Shown here piece by piece: positions 52,220-60,470 of a stretch of DNA of 64,000 nucleotides; position 1 is the stretch's first letter, and the number at the start of each line of letters is the position of its first letter. Below the pieces are notes generated by a model that saw only the letters and a program-made list of their open reading frames with translations, did not search any database and was not told where the DNA came from. The translations under genes and the position numbers were made by a program. Source of the stretch: Bacillus sp. RO1 (GTDB lineage Bacteria > Bacillota > Bacilli > Bacillales > Bacillaceae_I); assembly GCF_012524115.1 (NCBI RefSeq), contig NZ_JAAZWB010000090.1:1-64000 (forward strand), written 5' to 3'.

Positions 52220-53044
52220 TTATCGCACAAAGCTTTTCTTCCATTGCAGCAAGATTGCATTGATTTCTCCACCAATAATAATCATCAGACCTGAAAGGTA
52301 AAACCACACAAGCAAAACAATGATCCCTCCAAGACTCCCATACATTGCTGTATAGTTCCCAAAGTTGCTCACATAATAGGAAAACAACACCGAAACAGAC
52401 ATCCATCCGATTGTTGCAAAAAAAGAACCTGCCAACACATCCTTCAAATGAAGACGGATGTTCGGTGCAGCTAAATACAAACAAGTAAAAACAAAAAACA
52501 AAATGACAAAACTTACTCCCCACCTAATGGTATTCCAAATGGTGATAAATTCTTCCGACAGACCGTAGGAAGAAAAAATGAACAACCCTATTTCCCTACC
52601 AAAAACAGGCAATAATAACGCCACAATTATGACAAATACCATTGCAAGGGTTAACAAGATTGCCGTGCCTCTTACAATAAAGAAATGTCTATTTTCATTA
52701 ACATCAAATGCCCTATTGAACGCCCGGACAATTGCATTAATTCCATTAGAAGCAAACCAAATTGTTGCAATAATACCAAAAGACAATAAGTCTCCACGTT
52801 GTTCGTTTAGAATCCGAGCTACATTCGATTCTATTAGAAGCATCGTATCTCCTGGAGCATACTGGTGAATCATTCCCAACACATCATCCTGTGTAATCGG
52901 GACATAAGCAATTAAGGTAAGTAAAAAAATAAGAAACGGAAAAAGAGATAATAAGAAAAAATACGCTAACTCTGCTGACATTCCCAATGCTTCATTCCGA
53001 TCTAGGCGATGAAACAGCTGTTTTCCAAAACGTAATATCCCCAT
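52220..53044 (-). CDS. yfkH: YihY/BrkB-family membrane protein (YfkH)
   Basis: 274 residues with six transmembrane helices and family motifs: LGMSAELAYFFLLSLFPFLIF, IWFASNGINAIVRAFNRAFD and YGSLGGIIVLLVWFYLSGLMIIIGGEIN. The length equals B. subtilis YfkH, and yfkK follows on the other strand, as in the yfk cluster. The family (once called ribonuclease BN by error) has no proven activity. It likely follows its own promoter; the upstream YtxH-domain gene ends 55 bases away in transcription order after it. Confidence 0.85.
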   Translation of the reverse strand: MGILRFGKQLFHRLDRNEALGMSAELAYFFLLSLFPFLIFLLTLIAYVPITQDDVLGMIHQYAPGDTMLLIESNVARILNEQRGDLLSFGIIATIWFASNGINAIVRAFNRAFDVNENRHFFIVRGTAILLTLAMVFVIIVALLLPVFGREIGLFIFSSYGLSEEFITIWNTIRWGVSFVILFFVFTCLYLAAPNIRLHLKDVLAGSFFATIGWMSVSVLFSYYVSNFGNYTAMYGSLGGIIVLLVWFYLSGLMIIIGGEINAILLQWKKSFVR

Positions 53045-53098
53045 TCACTCTCCTCCAGCACGTATCATTTACTCTATTCTATTGTGAGCAAGTCCACC

Positions 53099-53455
53099 TT
53101 ACGACAAGTTTTTATTCTTTCGCTCTGCTGAATCCAAATGCTTGGCAATTACTTCTTTAGTTTCTGAAACTATCTCAAGCATCTGAGGTGTCGTTTCTTT
53201 TAACTCATTCACTTTAGAACGTAGATAATCAATATCCTTCGATACGTCTTCCACCGTTGTTTTAACAGATTCAATTTGATGACGAACTGAATCAGCAATT
53301 TCCTGTGGATGTTGTACCGCATACTTTAATTTTGAACCAACACACCTGCCATTATGTATGACGGTGGTTCTTGTATTTTTATCTAATAAAGAAATGGCCC
53401 CACCGATAAGCGCCCCAATCAACATACCATCCACTAATTTATTTCTGTTCCCCAT
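53099..53455 (-). CDS. YtxH-domain protein
   Basis: 118 residues: a short glycine-rich hydrophobic segment near the N-terminus (VDGMLIGALIGGAISLL, about residues 8-24), then a long amphipathic coiled coil (HRQIESVKTTVEDVSKDID-like region). This is the layout of YtxH-type general stress proteins. The position next to yfkH fits B. subtilis yfkI, but I do not assign the symbol from sequence alone. GAGAGG precedes the chosen ATG and 14 more codons are open upstream. It is transcribed just before yfkH. Confidence 0.72.
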   Translation of the reverse strand: MGNRNKLVDGMLIGALIGGAISLLDKNTRTTVIHNGRCVGSKLKYAVQHPQEIADSVRHQIESVKTTVEDVSKDIDYLRSKVNELKETTPQMLEIVSETKEVIAKHLDSAERKNKNLS

Positions 53456-53647
53456 ATTAACCTCTCTCCTATCCATTAGATTTTCTATTACATACATCTT
53501 CCTTTAATCATACCTTTATTATAAACATATTTCGAAACTTTCACGAATCTTGTATTGGTTTAATACCCCAGTTTCCAGAAGAAGATACTGTTTTTTCTCC
53601 ATTCATGATAAAATAAGGAAAAGCTATTGAACGAAAGGACGGTTCAA

Positions 53648-53872
53648 ATGAACTTAACAGAAAAATCAACCGAAAATGTAGAATATATGATTGAAGCTAT
53701 CAAAGGGAAACTAAAAGTATTAAACCTTGGCGCCATTAAGCCTTCCCATTTTGATGAAGAAATGTATGAAGAGTTAAAAGATATTTATGAACTTGTCATG
53801 AGAAAACCATCATTCAGTCCGAACGAAATGCAAGCTATCGCAGAAGAACTGGGGAACCTACGTAAACAATAA
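53648..53872 (+). CDS. yfkK: UPF0435/DUF1128 protein YfkK
   Basis: 74 residues, helical: [20 protein letters not shown], then [20 protein letters not shown] and [22 protein letters not shown]. This is the DUF1128 family, including B. subtilis YfkK. AAAGGA lies about eight bases before the chosen ATG. The frame is open seven codons further upstream. The function is unknown; a terminator begins 12 bases after the stop. Confidence 0.88.
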   Translation: MNLTEKSTENVEYMIEAIKGKLKVLNLGAIKPSHFDEEMYEELKDIYELVMRKPSFSPNEMQAIAEELGNLRKQ

Positions 53873-53884
53873 TTTGATTTCTAA

Positions 53885-53906
53885 AACACTTACTTCTGTA
53901 GGTGTT
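53885..53906 (+). terminator. terminator after yfkK
   Basis: 9-bp stem AACACTTAC / GTAGGTGTT (one G-U), loop TTCT, then TTTTTTA. Confidence 0.8.
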
Positions 53907-53935
53907 TTTTTATGTTAAATACTTTGTTAAACGCC

Positions 53936-54121
53936 GCTGTTGATTTCCGCAAATGGCTTCGCTTTCCTAGGGGCACTGCTGGAGCCTCCTCGGCTATGCC
54001 TGCGGGGTCTCCACCTAGCGCTAGCTCCCTCAGGACAAGGAAGGCTTCGTCAGCGAAACATCGCACGAAGAAAATGCGTAACATTTTCGAGGAGTCTTCG
54101 CCTTTTGCTCCAATCAACAGC
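53936..54121. repeat. palindromic intergenic repeat, copy 3 (long form)
   Basis: 10-bp terminal inverted repeats GCTGTTGATT (53936-53945) and AATCAACAGC (54112-54121). The interior reads GGCTTCGCTTTCCTAGGGGC, GGAGCCTCCTCGGCTATGCC, GGGGTCTCCACCTAGCGCTA and then the insertion CAGGACAAGGAAGGCTTCG to ATTTTCGAGGAGTCTTCGCC. The reverse-oriented copies at 61 and 55410 lack the insertion. It occupies the 340-base gap between yfkK and the next gene. Confidence 0.85.
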
Positions 54122-54213
54122 TAAAAAATTCACAATTTTAACATTCACCCTAAATTATACATAGTACTAGCCCAACTACCTTGTGCATATAAGTGTACAG
54201 AGGGGGGATAAGC

Positions 54214-54381
54214 ATGGTTTTTCTTTATGCAGCAACTATAGGATTTGTCTTATTATTATTTTTATTGATGGGCATCTTTCTCTATAATGTCTCACAAGGA
54301 CTTAACAAAAAAGACGCCATAGAAATCGATCCTCTGCCTCCAGAACCGACAGAAGAAAATGAATCCATAAACGCAAAATGA
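54214..54381 (+). CDS. small single-pass membrane protein
   Basis: 55 residues: one N-terminal helix (MVFLYAATIGFVLLLFLLMG then IFLYNVSQ) and an acidic, proline-rich cytoplasmic tail (EIDPLPPEPTEENES). GAGGGGGGATAAGC precedes the ATG. Seven further codons are open upstream. Its layout resembles the small YtzI-type proteins of bacilli, but no match is claimed. A terminator follows at once. Confidence 0.65.
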   Translation: MVFLYAATIGFVLLLFLLMGIFLYNVSQGLNKKDAIEIDPLPPEPTEENESINAK

Positions 54382-54383
54382 AG

Positions 54384-54400
54384 CAGCCTTCAGAAGGTTG
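54384..54400 (+). terminator. terminator after the small membrane protein
   Basis: 7-bp stem CAGCCTT / AAGGTTG, three-base loop, then TTTCTTTTTTT. Confidence 0.75.
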
Positions 54401-54468
54401 TTTCTTTTTTTATATGGACTTTATAAGGTAAAATAAAAAGAAATAGACATTCAATGAGGTGGCTTACA

Positions 54469-55335
54469 GTGGATACGATTACCCATACACTTTTTGGGAT
54501 GACCATATACGGCGCAGTCGACAAGCGCCAAGATGACAAAAGAACGAAAATAGCAATGTTTGTCTCTGCTGTTGGGGCAAGCCAAATTCCGGACAGTGAT
54601 GTCATCTCCAGCCTCTGGGATACTGAAGGCATGTATCAAATGTGGCACAGAGGTATTACCCACTCATTGTTTATAGTTCCAATTTGGGCATTTCTTTTCT
54701 TTCTAATTAGTATCTGGTTTCTGAAAAGAAAAGATTGGCGTTTTCTCTGGGTCCCGCTAATTGCAGTTTTTATCCATAACACATCAGACTTGTTCAATGC
54801 TTGGGGTACAGGATACCTAGAGCCATTCTCCACCATAAGAATAACCTTTGGCACCCTCCCCATCGTGGATTTTGTCATCTGGATAATTATTGCTATCGCC
54901 TTTTTCGCCAGAAAGCTTTGGAATAAAGAAAGACATCAACTTTATCGATTGGTGTGGGTATTGATAATTGCTCATGTTGCCTTACAAACTAGCCAGGGAT
55001 ATCTGTTATACAAGCAATATGAAGATAAATACGAACAAGTAGCATTGTCTGCAAATTTCTTACCTTGGCACTTTTCTATCATAGGTAAAAATGAACATAC
55101 CGTGGAAATCTTTGATGATGCACTTTTCACAGACCCTAAATTGCAATACACATTAAAATCCGCAGAAGAAGCCGACCTGGACACACTATTTGCCGAAGTT
55201 CCAGAAGCAAAAACCTTATACGAATGGTCTCCATTTGTAGTAATAGTCGATGACAAAGAAAAACTGGGCATCTACGATCCAAGATTCTACCGAAACGGCC
55301 AATCATTCCTATTTGAATATATAGAAAAACAGTAA
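54469..55335 (+). CDS. YdjM/DUF457-type membrane metal-dependent hydrolase
   Basis: 288 residues, several transmembrane helices and the family histidine motifs: VDTITHTLFG at the very N-terminus and HRGITHSLF near residue 65, plus HNTSDLFNAWG. The domain is found in YdjM/YfhP-type proteins annotated as membrane-bound metal-dependent hydrolases; the substrate is unknown. A C-terminal soluble part of about 100 residues follows. The GTG start is favoured by GAGGTGG six bases upstream; an ATG five codons earlier overlaps that site. Confidence 0.8.
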   Translation: MDTITHTLFGMTIYGAVDKRQDDKRTKIAMFVSAVGASQIPDSDVISSLWDTEGMYQMWHRGITHSLFIVPIWAFLFFLISIWFLKRKDWRFLWVPLIAVFIHNTSDLFNAWGTGYLEPFSTIRITFGTLPIVDFVIWIIIAIAFFARKLWNKERHQLYRLVWVLIIAHVALQTSQGYLLYKQYEDKYEQVALSANFLPWHFSIIGKNEHTVEIFDDALFTDPKLQYTLKSAEEADLDTLFAEVPEAKTLYEWSPFVVIVDDKEKLGIYDPRFYRNGQSFLFEYIEKQ

Positions 55336-55409
55336 ATTTGAAATATTAACATTTCCCACTTGCTTGTTGAAAAAAGTTGCGAGACTCCTGCGGTACTTAA
55401 TAATTTACA

Positions 55410-55537
55410 GCTGTGGATTGGAGCAAAAGGCGAAGACTCCTGAGGGAGATAGCGCTAGGTGGAGACCCCGCAGGCTTAGCCGAGGAGGCTCCAGCAGCGC
55501 CCCTAGGAAAGCGAAGCCATTTGCGTAAATCCACAGC
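55410..55537. repeat. palindromic intergenic repeat, copy 4 (short form)
   Basis: 10-bp terminal inverted repeats GCTGTGGATT (55410-55419) and AATCCACAGC (55528-55537). Compared with copy 3 both arms carry a matching change (TTGATT to TGGATT; AATCAA to AATCCA). The interior is the reverse complement of copy 3 without its insertion. A stray fragment (GAGACTCCTGCGG at 55381) precedes it. Confidence 0.85.
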
Positions 55538-55648
55538 GTCGTTTGAAGGATATCAGTATTTTTCTTTTTTTTTAGCATTTCATGTATATTATTCTACTAA
55601 ACTGGGAATACTATCATTAAATACTAAAAACAAACGAGGTGCTAGAAG

Positions 55649-55813
55649 ATGATAGTTTCAAAGAGATACTTTTTAACGGACATGGAACGTGAAAGTGTAG
55701 AACAAACATTAACTAACAAAGGCCACCTGCGTGAAGAAGTTCTAGGAATGGATGATGAAGAAATCATTCACATTTTTCAAAAATACATGGTTCAAGAACT
55801 AATTACGAAATAA
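55649..55813 (+). CDS. 54-residue acidic small protein
   Basis: MIVSKRYFLTDMERESVEQT, then NKGHLREEVLGMDDEEIIHIFQKYMVQEL. GAGGTG stands seven bases before the ATG and a terminator begins 15 bases after the stop, so expression is likely. The second half (L-x-M-D/T-D-x-E/D-I-x-H-I/L-Y/F) resembles the BH0509-type protein at 48.7 kb, so a distant relationship is possible. No function is known. Confidence 0.65.
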   Translation: MIVSKRYFLTDMERESVEQTLTNKGHLREEVLGMDDEEIIHIFQKYMVQELITK

Positions 55814-55827
55814 ATAGATTCCCTTAC

Positions 55828-55852
55828 AAAACCGTGACAAATGTCCGGTTTT
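55828..55852 (+). terminator. terminator after the 54-residue protein gene
   Basis: Stem AAAACCG / CGGTTTT with an inner GACA/TGTC pairing, then TT and AG. Confidence 0.7.
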
Positions 55853-55904
55853 TTAGTTTGTCCAAATTTAAAAATCTTTTTCAAAATTGTTAAAGAACCA
55901 CAAA

Positions 55905-55940
55905 AGGCGACCAGTTACCACTCTTGATAACAGATCGCCT
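55905..55940 (-). terminator. terminator after the 44-residue protein gene
   Basis: Minus strand AGGCGA / TCGCCT with inner GTTA / TAAC pairing, then TTTGTGG. It lies 29 bases past the stop. Confidence 0.65.
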
Positions 55941-55968
55941 ATATATATTTAAGGGGGAGATTATATTG

Positions 55969-56103
55969 TTATTGTGGGCTTAAGCCTTTGATAAGATCTA
56001 ACCTAGGCTTTACGACTTCAACCTTTATTCCTTTAGCTTTGTACTTATCAACAATCTTCCTAACGTCGATTCCTTTTTTGGCTTTTTCTACAGTTTTTTG
56101 CAT
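55969..56103 (-). CDS. 44-residue basic small protein
   Basis: MQKTVEKAKKGIDVRKIVDK then YKAKGIKVEVVKPRLDLIKG. It is basic, with a helix-strand pattern. AGAGGG stands about seven bases before the ATG and a terminator follows the stop, so a real gene is likely. It precedes a 66-base gap after htrA in transcription order. I do not recognise it. Confidence 0.55.
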   Translation of the reverse strand: MQKTVEKAKKGIDVRKIVDKYKAKGIKVEVVKPRLDLIKGLSPQ

Positions 56104-56169
56104 GTTTCAATCCCTCTATTCATTAGATTTTTGGACTTTCACACATACATATATAATCTATGTTCTACA

Positions 56170-57411
56170 CTAGAACATTTGCTTAACTAGTTTCATTTCT
56201 GTTTCTTCCAACTTGCCGTCACGATAATAAGTAACTTTCATCGTATCGCCGATATTCTTTTGGCTATAAAGGAATTTTCTTAAACCAAGTGCGTCCTTTA
56301 TTTCTTGATCATCTAGTTTAACAATTACATCATATTGTTTAAGACCGGCCTTATCGGCAGGAGAAGTTGGTTCTACTCCTGTAACGACTATTCCACTTTT
56401 CACTTCTTCAGGAAGCTTTAAAGTAGACCTTTGTGCTTCAAGAGGAACATCAGATAGGGAAGCTAAGCCGACTCCCATAAACGGTCTCTGTACTTCTTTA
56501 TGCTTTTCTAGATCTTCGATGATCGGTTGAACAGCACGAATAGGGATGGCAAATCCTATTCCTTCTACTCTTGATTGAGCAATCTTCATGGAGTTGATTC
56601 CAATAACTTCCCCACGAAGGTTAACAAGTGCTCCACCACTGTTCCCTGGATTAATGGCTGCATCGGTTTGGATAACATCCGCTTCCCAGTCCGGCTGGCC
56701 ATTTTGATCTATGTCAACGGGAATAATCCGCTCTTTTCCACTAATGATTCCTTGTGTTACAGATCCAAAAAACTCAAGTCCTAGAGGGTTACCGATAGCA
56801 ATGACCGGTTCACCAAGAGTGATTGCATCAGAGTCACCGAAAGTTGCAACTTGTTTAATGTTTGCATCATCTACCGTCAAAACGGCCAAATCTGTCAATG
56901 CATCGCTACCAATTACTTCAGCCTCCACTCTTGTTCCATCCACCAAGCTTACTTCCACTTTTGAAGCTCCATCAATAACATGTGCGTTAGTTACAATATA
57001 AGCTTTACCGTTCTCCTTCTTGTAAACAACACCCGAGCCGGTTCCAGCCTCCTGATCTCCCTGTGCACCTCGTGGGTCAAACAAGGAATTTCCGCCACTT
57101 TGTATATTAACTACCCCAACTACAGCTTCAGAAACGTTTTCTACCGCATTTGTGATGTTTGTTTGTATCTTTTCGTATTCCACTTGGTCTGTTTGTACTA
57201 CCGAATTGGTTTCTACACTAATTGGTGTAGATTCAGCTGCACCTGACTCATTGTTATCCATGTAAAATCCCCAGTCCAAAAGGACAGGTAACATGGCTAC
57301 AATTCCAAGTGCACCTACCACTCCTCCTGTAACTGCTGCAAACACTACTTTTCCGAAGCTTTTTTCTTTCCTGGTTCTCTTTTGAGTTACATGATCGTCA
57401 TAATAACCCAT
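56170..57411 (-). CDS. htrA: membrane-anchored serine protease, HtrA/DegP family
   Basis: 413 residues. Cytoplasmic N-terminus and one transmembrane helix (about 22-45), a linker, then a trypsin-like domain with histidine TNAHVID, aspartate LTDLAVL and serine GNSGGAL. One PDZ domain follows (about 305-405; VVTGVEPTSPADKAGLKQYD). It degrades or refolds misfolded proteins outside the membrane. Bacilli have three paralogues (HtrA, HtrB, YyxA). The symbol is a family call. It lies 104 bases after the kinase gene of an ArlRS-type pair. Confidence 0.9.
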   Translation of the reverse strand: MGYYDDHVTQKRTRKEKSFGKVVFAAVTGGVVGALGIVAMLPVLLDWGFYMDNNESGAAESTPISVETNSVVQTDQVEYEKIQTNITNAVENVSEAVVGVVNIQSGGNSLFDPRGAQGDQEAGTGSGVVYKKENGKAYIVTNAHVIDGASKVEVSLVDGTRVEAEVIGSDALTDLAVLTVDDANIKQVATFGDSDAITLGEPVIAIGNPLGLEFFGSVTQGIISGKERIIPVDIDQNGQPDWEADVIQTDAAINPGNSGGALVNLRGEVIGINSMKIAQSRVEGIGFAIPIRAVQPIIEDLEKHKEVQRPFMGVGLASLSDVPLEAQRSTLKLPEEVKSGIVVTGVEPTSPADKAGLKQYDVIVKLDDQEIKDALGLRKFLYSQKNIGDTMKVTYYRDGKLEETEMKLVKQMF

Positions 57412-57515
57412 ACTCTCTTCACCTCATCAATTTTTTATCTACTTTTATTAAACCCTATTAGGATGAAAGTACTCTTAAAGAAAAATGAGAATATGATGAG
57501 AAATTTTCAGTTGTG

Positions 57516-58940
57516 CTACTCTTGTTGTCTTTCTTCAAGTACACCATTTAGTTTAACAATAATCCTTGTCCATTCTCCTTCTATACTTTCCGCTTTAATG
57601 GTACCTCTGTAATTAGTCACCATTCTTTTTGCGATGGAGAGTCCAAGTCCTTGACCACCTTTTTCTCTGCTCCGTGCTTTATCAACTCTATAAAAACGAT
57701 CAAAAACTTTTTCTAGATCATCTTTTGGAATTCCAATACCATAATCTTTTATGGATAATGTAAATTGGTCTTCTATTTGATCTGTAGCAATCTCGACAGT
57801 TGTTGAACCTTTAGAATATTTTACTGCGTTATCTAGTAAAATGATGAGAACCTGCTCCAAATGCCTTTCTGCTATGGCTACTTTCATATCACTATTTAAA
57901 TTATTCTCATACTTAAATGAGAGAGAAGGATAGAGCAAGGTGAATTTTTTTACAACATCTTCAACGACATGGACAGGCTGAATGAAGTCCTCCGCTAATT
58001 CCAATCTGTCTGATTCCAATCTGGTGAGTTCCAGCAACTCATAGACAAGCATTTTGAGCCGTTCCACTTCCTGTTGTGAAGCCTTTAGTGACTCTTCCAA
58101 CACCTCAGGATCATTCTTCCCCCAGCGATTGAGCAGTTTCAGATGTCCCTCTAAGATGGATATTGGAGTGCGTAATTCATGGGAGGCATCCTCCACAAAT
58201 TGTTTTTGTTTTTGGAAAGAAATTTCTACATCATCCATCATTTCATTGAAAACATTGGACAGATCTGCTATTTCATCCTTTTGGTTTTTATCTTGCGGCA
58301 CCCGTTCTTTAAAGCCGCGCATTTTAATTCGTTTCATTGTATCCGTGAGCGCTTGGATCGGGGCAAGGAGCTGTTTGGCAATAAGCATACCGCCCACTCC
58401 GCTCAAAAGGATGGCTCCTGCACCAGCAGACCAGGTGACAAGGAAAATCAATCCTCGAAGCCGCTCATAATTCTTTAAGTCTCTTATTATTTCTATGTAC
58501 CCTATAAATCCATTGGTAATCACAGGTTTTCGATGAATGAGATAATGTTTTCCATTGACCTTCACATGCTCAAGGTTTTTACTTTCTACTGGAGTGATAA
58601 GTAATTCCCGAGGGAGATTAGTTGCAACTGCAACCAGTAGAGTCCCCTCTCTGTCGATGACACGGATGAGTTCATTCGTTTCATTTACTTTCTCGATAAA
58701 ACCGCTGCTATTAACTATCTCAGACCTTCCAATAAAAAATGGTTGTTCGGAGAAATATGCTTGTATTTCTTTCATCTTTTCCTGGATATTACGTTCCTCT
58801 TGTTCAATCATCCACGTTCTCATTACATAATATTGTACAGAGTTATAGGCTACAAAAAGGACAAATAATACTAATGATGACCAAATAGTAATTTTCCACC
58901 TGATTGGCAGTTGCTTTATATATCTTTGCAATTTTATCAT
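57516..58940 (-). CDS. sensor histidine kinase, ArlS/YkoH-like
   Basis: 474 residues. Two transmembrane helices (about 15-38 and 160-185) flank an extracellular sensor of about 120 residues. HAMP (about 188-240), HisKA (DASHELRTPISILEGHLKLL) and HATPase (ILLDNAVKYSK, DYGIGIP, GGQGLGLSI) follow. All catalytic motifs are intact. It overlaps the response-regulator gene by 4 bp. The nearby htrA suggests envelope stress sensing of the CssS kind, but domain sequence is closer to ArlS/YkoH. Confidence 0.88.
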   Translation of the reverse strand: MIKLQRYIKQLPIRWKITIWSSLVLFVLFVAYNSVQYYVMRTWMIEQEERNIQEKMKEIQAYFSEQPFFIGRSEIVNSSGFIEKVNETNELIRVIDREGTLLVAVATNLPRELLITPVESKNLEHVKVNGKHYLIHRKPVITNGFIGYIEIIRDLKNYERLRGLIFLVTWSAGAGAILLSGVGGMLIAKQLLAPIQALTDTMKRIKMRGFKERVPQDKNQKDEIADLSNVFNEMMDDVEISFQKQKQFVEDASHELRTPISILEGHLKLLNRWGKNDPEVLEESLKASQQEVERLKMLVYELLELTRLESDRLELAEDFIQPVHVVEDVVKKFTLLYPSLSFKYENNLNSDMKVAIAERHLEQVLIILLDNAVKYSKGSTTVEIATDQIEDQFTLSIKDYGIGIPKDDLEKVFDRFYRVDKARSREKGGQGLGLSIAKRMVTNYRGTIKAESIEGEWTRIIVKLNGVLEERQQE

Positions 58941-59614
58941 TTTCTCATCACATAACCTGTCCCTCGCACTGTTTGGATATAGCTCTCTTCGTTTGGTTTA
59001 TCAATCTTATTACGCAAATAACGGACATAAACATCCACAACATTTGTTTCAGCGTAGGAACCTAGCTCCCAAACTTTATCTAACAATAGTTCCCTTGTCA
59101 GCACCCTGTTAATATTAGTTATGAACACCACAAGAAGGTCGAATTCCCTTTTTGTCAGTTCAATTTGATCTTCTGCCCTTGTGACAGTCCTTGCATCTAG
59201 GTCTACTTTCAGCTCTCTAAATGACAGGATATTGTGTGCCTCTTCCTTCTTTCCATCCATACGGCGGAAAAGTGCACGAATTCTAGCAAGTAGCTCCTCA
59301 ATAGCAAATGGTTTTGACATATAGTCATCTGCACCACTATCAAGTCCCGATACCTTGTCCATCACACTATCTCTTGCAGTCAACATAATAATAGGAGTTT
59401 CTTTGGCTGCACGTATTCTCCGACAAACCTCCATCCCACTAAGTCCGGGTAGCATCAGATCTAGCAAGATGATATCCCACTCTTCTTTTAATGCGAGATC
59501 AAGCCCCTCTCTCCCATCATAGGATGTGGCAACTTCAAAACCTTCATATTGTAACTCCAACTCAATAAAGCGAGCAAGATTTTTTTCGTCTTCTATTATA
59601 AGTACTTTGCACAT
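58937..59614 (-). CDS. OmpR-family response regulator, ArlR/YkoG-like
   Basis: 225 residues: receiver domain with IIEDEKN, LLDLMLPGLSG (phospho-Asp) and YMSKPFAIEEL, then a winged-helix DNA-binding domain (FRELKVDLDARTVTRAED to VRYLRNKIDKPNEESYIQTV and GTGYVMRK). It binds DNA and regulates transcription after phosphorylation by the kinase encoded downstream, with which it is translationally coupled. GGAGGT precedes the ATG. Its targets probably include the neighbouring htrA. Confidence 0.9.
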   Translation of the reverse strand: MCKVLIIEDEKNLARFIELELQYEGFEVATSYDGREGLDLALKEEWDIILLDLMLPGLSGMEVCRRIRAAKETPIIMLTARDSVMDKVSGLDSGADDYMSKPFAIEELLARIRALFRRMDGKKEEAHNILSFRELKVDLDARTVTRAEDQIELTKREFDLLVVFITNINRVLTRELLLDKVWELGSYAETNVVDVYVRYLRNKIDKPNEESYIQTVRGTGYVMRK

Positions 59615-59788
59615 GGTTGCACCTCCACTTTAAGTGTGGGTTCTATGATTTATTTTAGACGAATCGCCTAATTTTAAGTCTCTCTTTAATACTACCTAAA
59701 TAATGGTGTTGGTGGGATGAGAATTTGATGAGAATTGAAAGTGTAACGCTGTTGTAACGTTTATGTAAAAATAGGCTAAGTTGCTTGG

Positions 59789-59901
59789 ATGGATACAGCC
59801 CTCTTTAACATGGATAAAGATTTTTTATAATGGATAAATTTTTATTACAATGGATATATCCTTCTTTTGCATGGATAAAACTTTTTTACAATGGATAAAC
59901 C
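59789..59901. repeat. six-unit ATGGATAAA array, 20-21-bp period
   Basis: ATGGATA(A/C/T)-type motifs start at 59789, 59810, 59830, 59850, 59871 and 59891 (intervals 21, 20, 20, 21, 20), separated by T-rich spacers. The array lies in the 350-base gap upstream of the response-regulator gene and ends 21 bases before the terminator of the DUF1992 gene. Confidence 0.8.
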
Positions 59902-59921
59902 TTTCTGTTCAATAAAAAAAG

Positions 59922-59954
59922 ACAGATTCCCTTATACCAAACTAGGGAATCTGT
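59922..59954 (-). terminator. terminator after the DUF1992 gene
   Basis: 11-bp perfect stem ACAGATTCCCT / AGGGAATCTGT, 11-base loop, then CTTTTTTT on the minus strand. Confidence 0.85.
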
Positions 59955-59968
59955 TCAAGTTCCTTAAA

Positions 59969-60346
59969 TCAGTCGAACCTTTTCATGATTTGGTTCTGAT
60001 AATCCTTAAAAACAGCTGAATTGGCATCTTTTTTCTTCTTTTGGATAAGTTGCTGAAGCCGAAGCTGTTTTTCAGTCAACCTCTGATTCAAACGAGCTTC
60101 CTCCGCTTCATTATGCGCACCATCAATAAGGTCTTCTAGATATTCAATTTCAGTCCTAACTTGTTGTTCTTCCATCATTCCGGAATTCTTCATCATTTTA
60201 TATGCCATTCTCATTTCTGGAGGTACATTGGATAAGTCCTCAAGTTCCAAACGTTTTCCGTATCCTGGCAGGTTTTCAAATTCTCCATCTTCATATGCCT
60301 TTCTGATTTTTTCATCTGTTAGTCGAAAAAAGTCCACCGCGCTCAC
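59969..60346 (-). CDS. DUF1992 (DnaJ-like) protein
   Basis: About 125 residues of the DUF1992 family: FRLTDEKIRKAYEDGEFENL, then PGYGKRLELEDLSNVPPEMR and a basic coiled tail. The family resembles a DnaJ-homologue subfamily and has no defined function. A GTG start (residue 24 of the open frame) is chosen with AAAGGA five bases before it. A second GTG three codons later fits AGGGTGA equally well. It is divergent from the purine permease gene. Confidence 0.75.
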   Translation of the reverse strand: MSAVDFFRLTDEKIRKAYEDGEFENLPGYGKRLELEDLSNVPPEMRMAYKMMKNSGMMEEQQVRTEIEYLEDLIDGAHNEAEEARLNQRLTEKQLRLQQLIQKKKKDANSAVFKDYQNQIMKRFD

Positions 60347-60441
60347 CCTTTTCCTTTTTGTTACTACCAGTTTACCCCATTTATTTATAAAAGAATGTGT
60401 ATTTTTTCTGAACATTCTAATAACACCTGCAAAATTTTCTA

Positions 60442-60470
60442 TTGTCGGAAGGCTGTTTGCGCGTTATAAT
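60442..60470 (+). promoter_or_regulatory. sigma-A promoter of the NCS2 permease gene
   Basis: -35 TTGTCG (60442-60447), 17-base spacer, consensus -10 TATAAT (60465-60470). The leader to the ATG is only about 55 bases, G-rich, and too short to hold a purine aptamer. Confidence 0.75.

Noticed and set aside
53912-54164. 70-75-codon frames on both strands of the repeat at 53.9 kb
   Set aside because: They are composed of the GC-richer palindromic repeat, recur with other copies, and lack ribosome sites.
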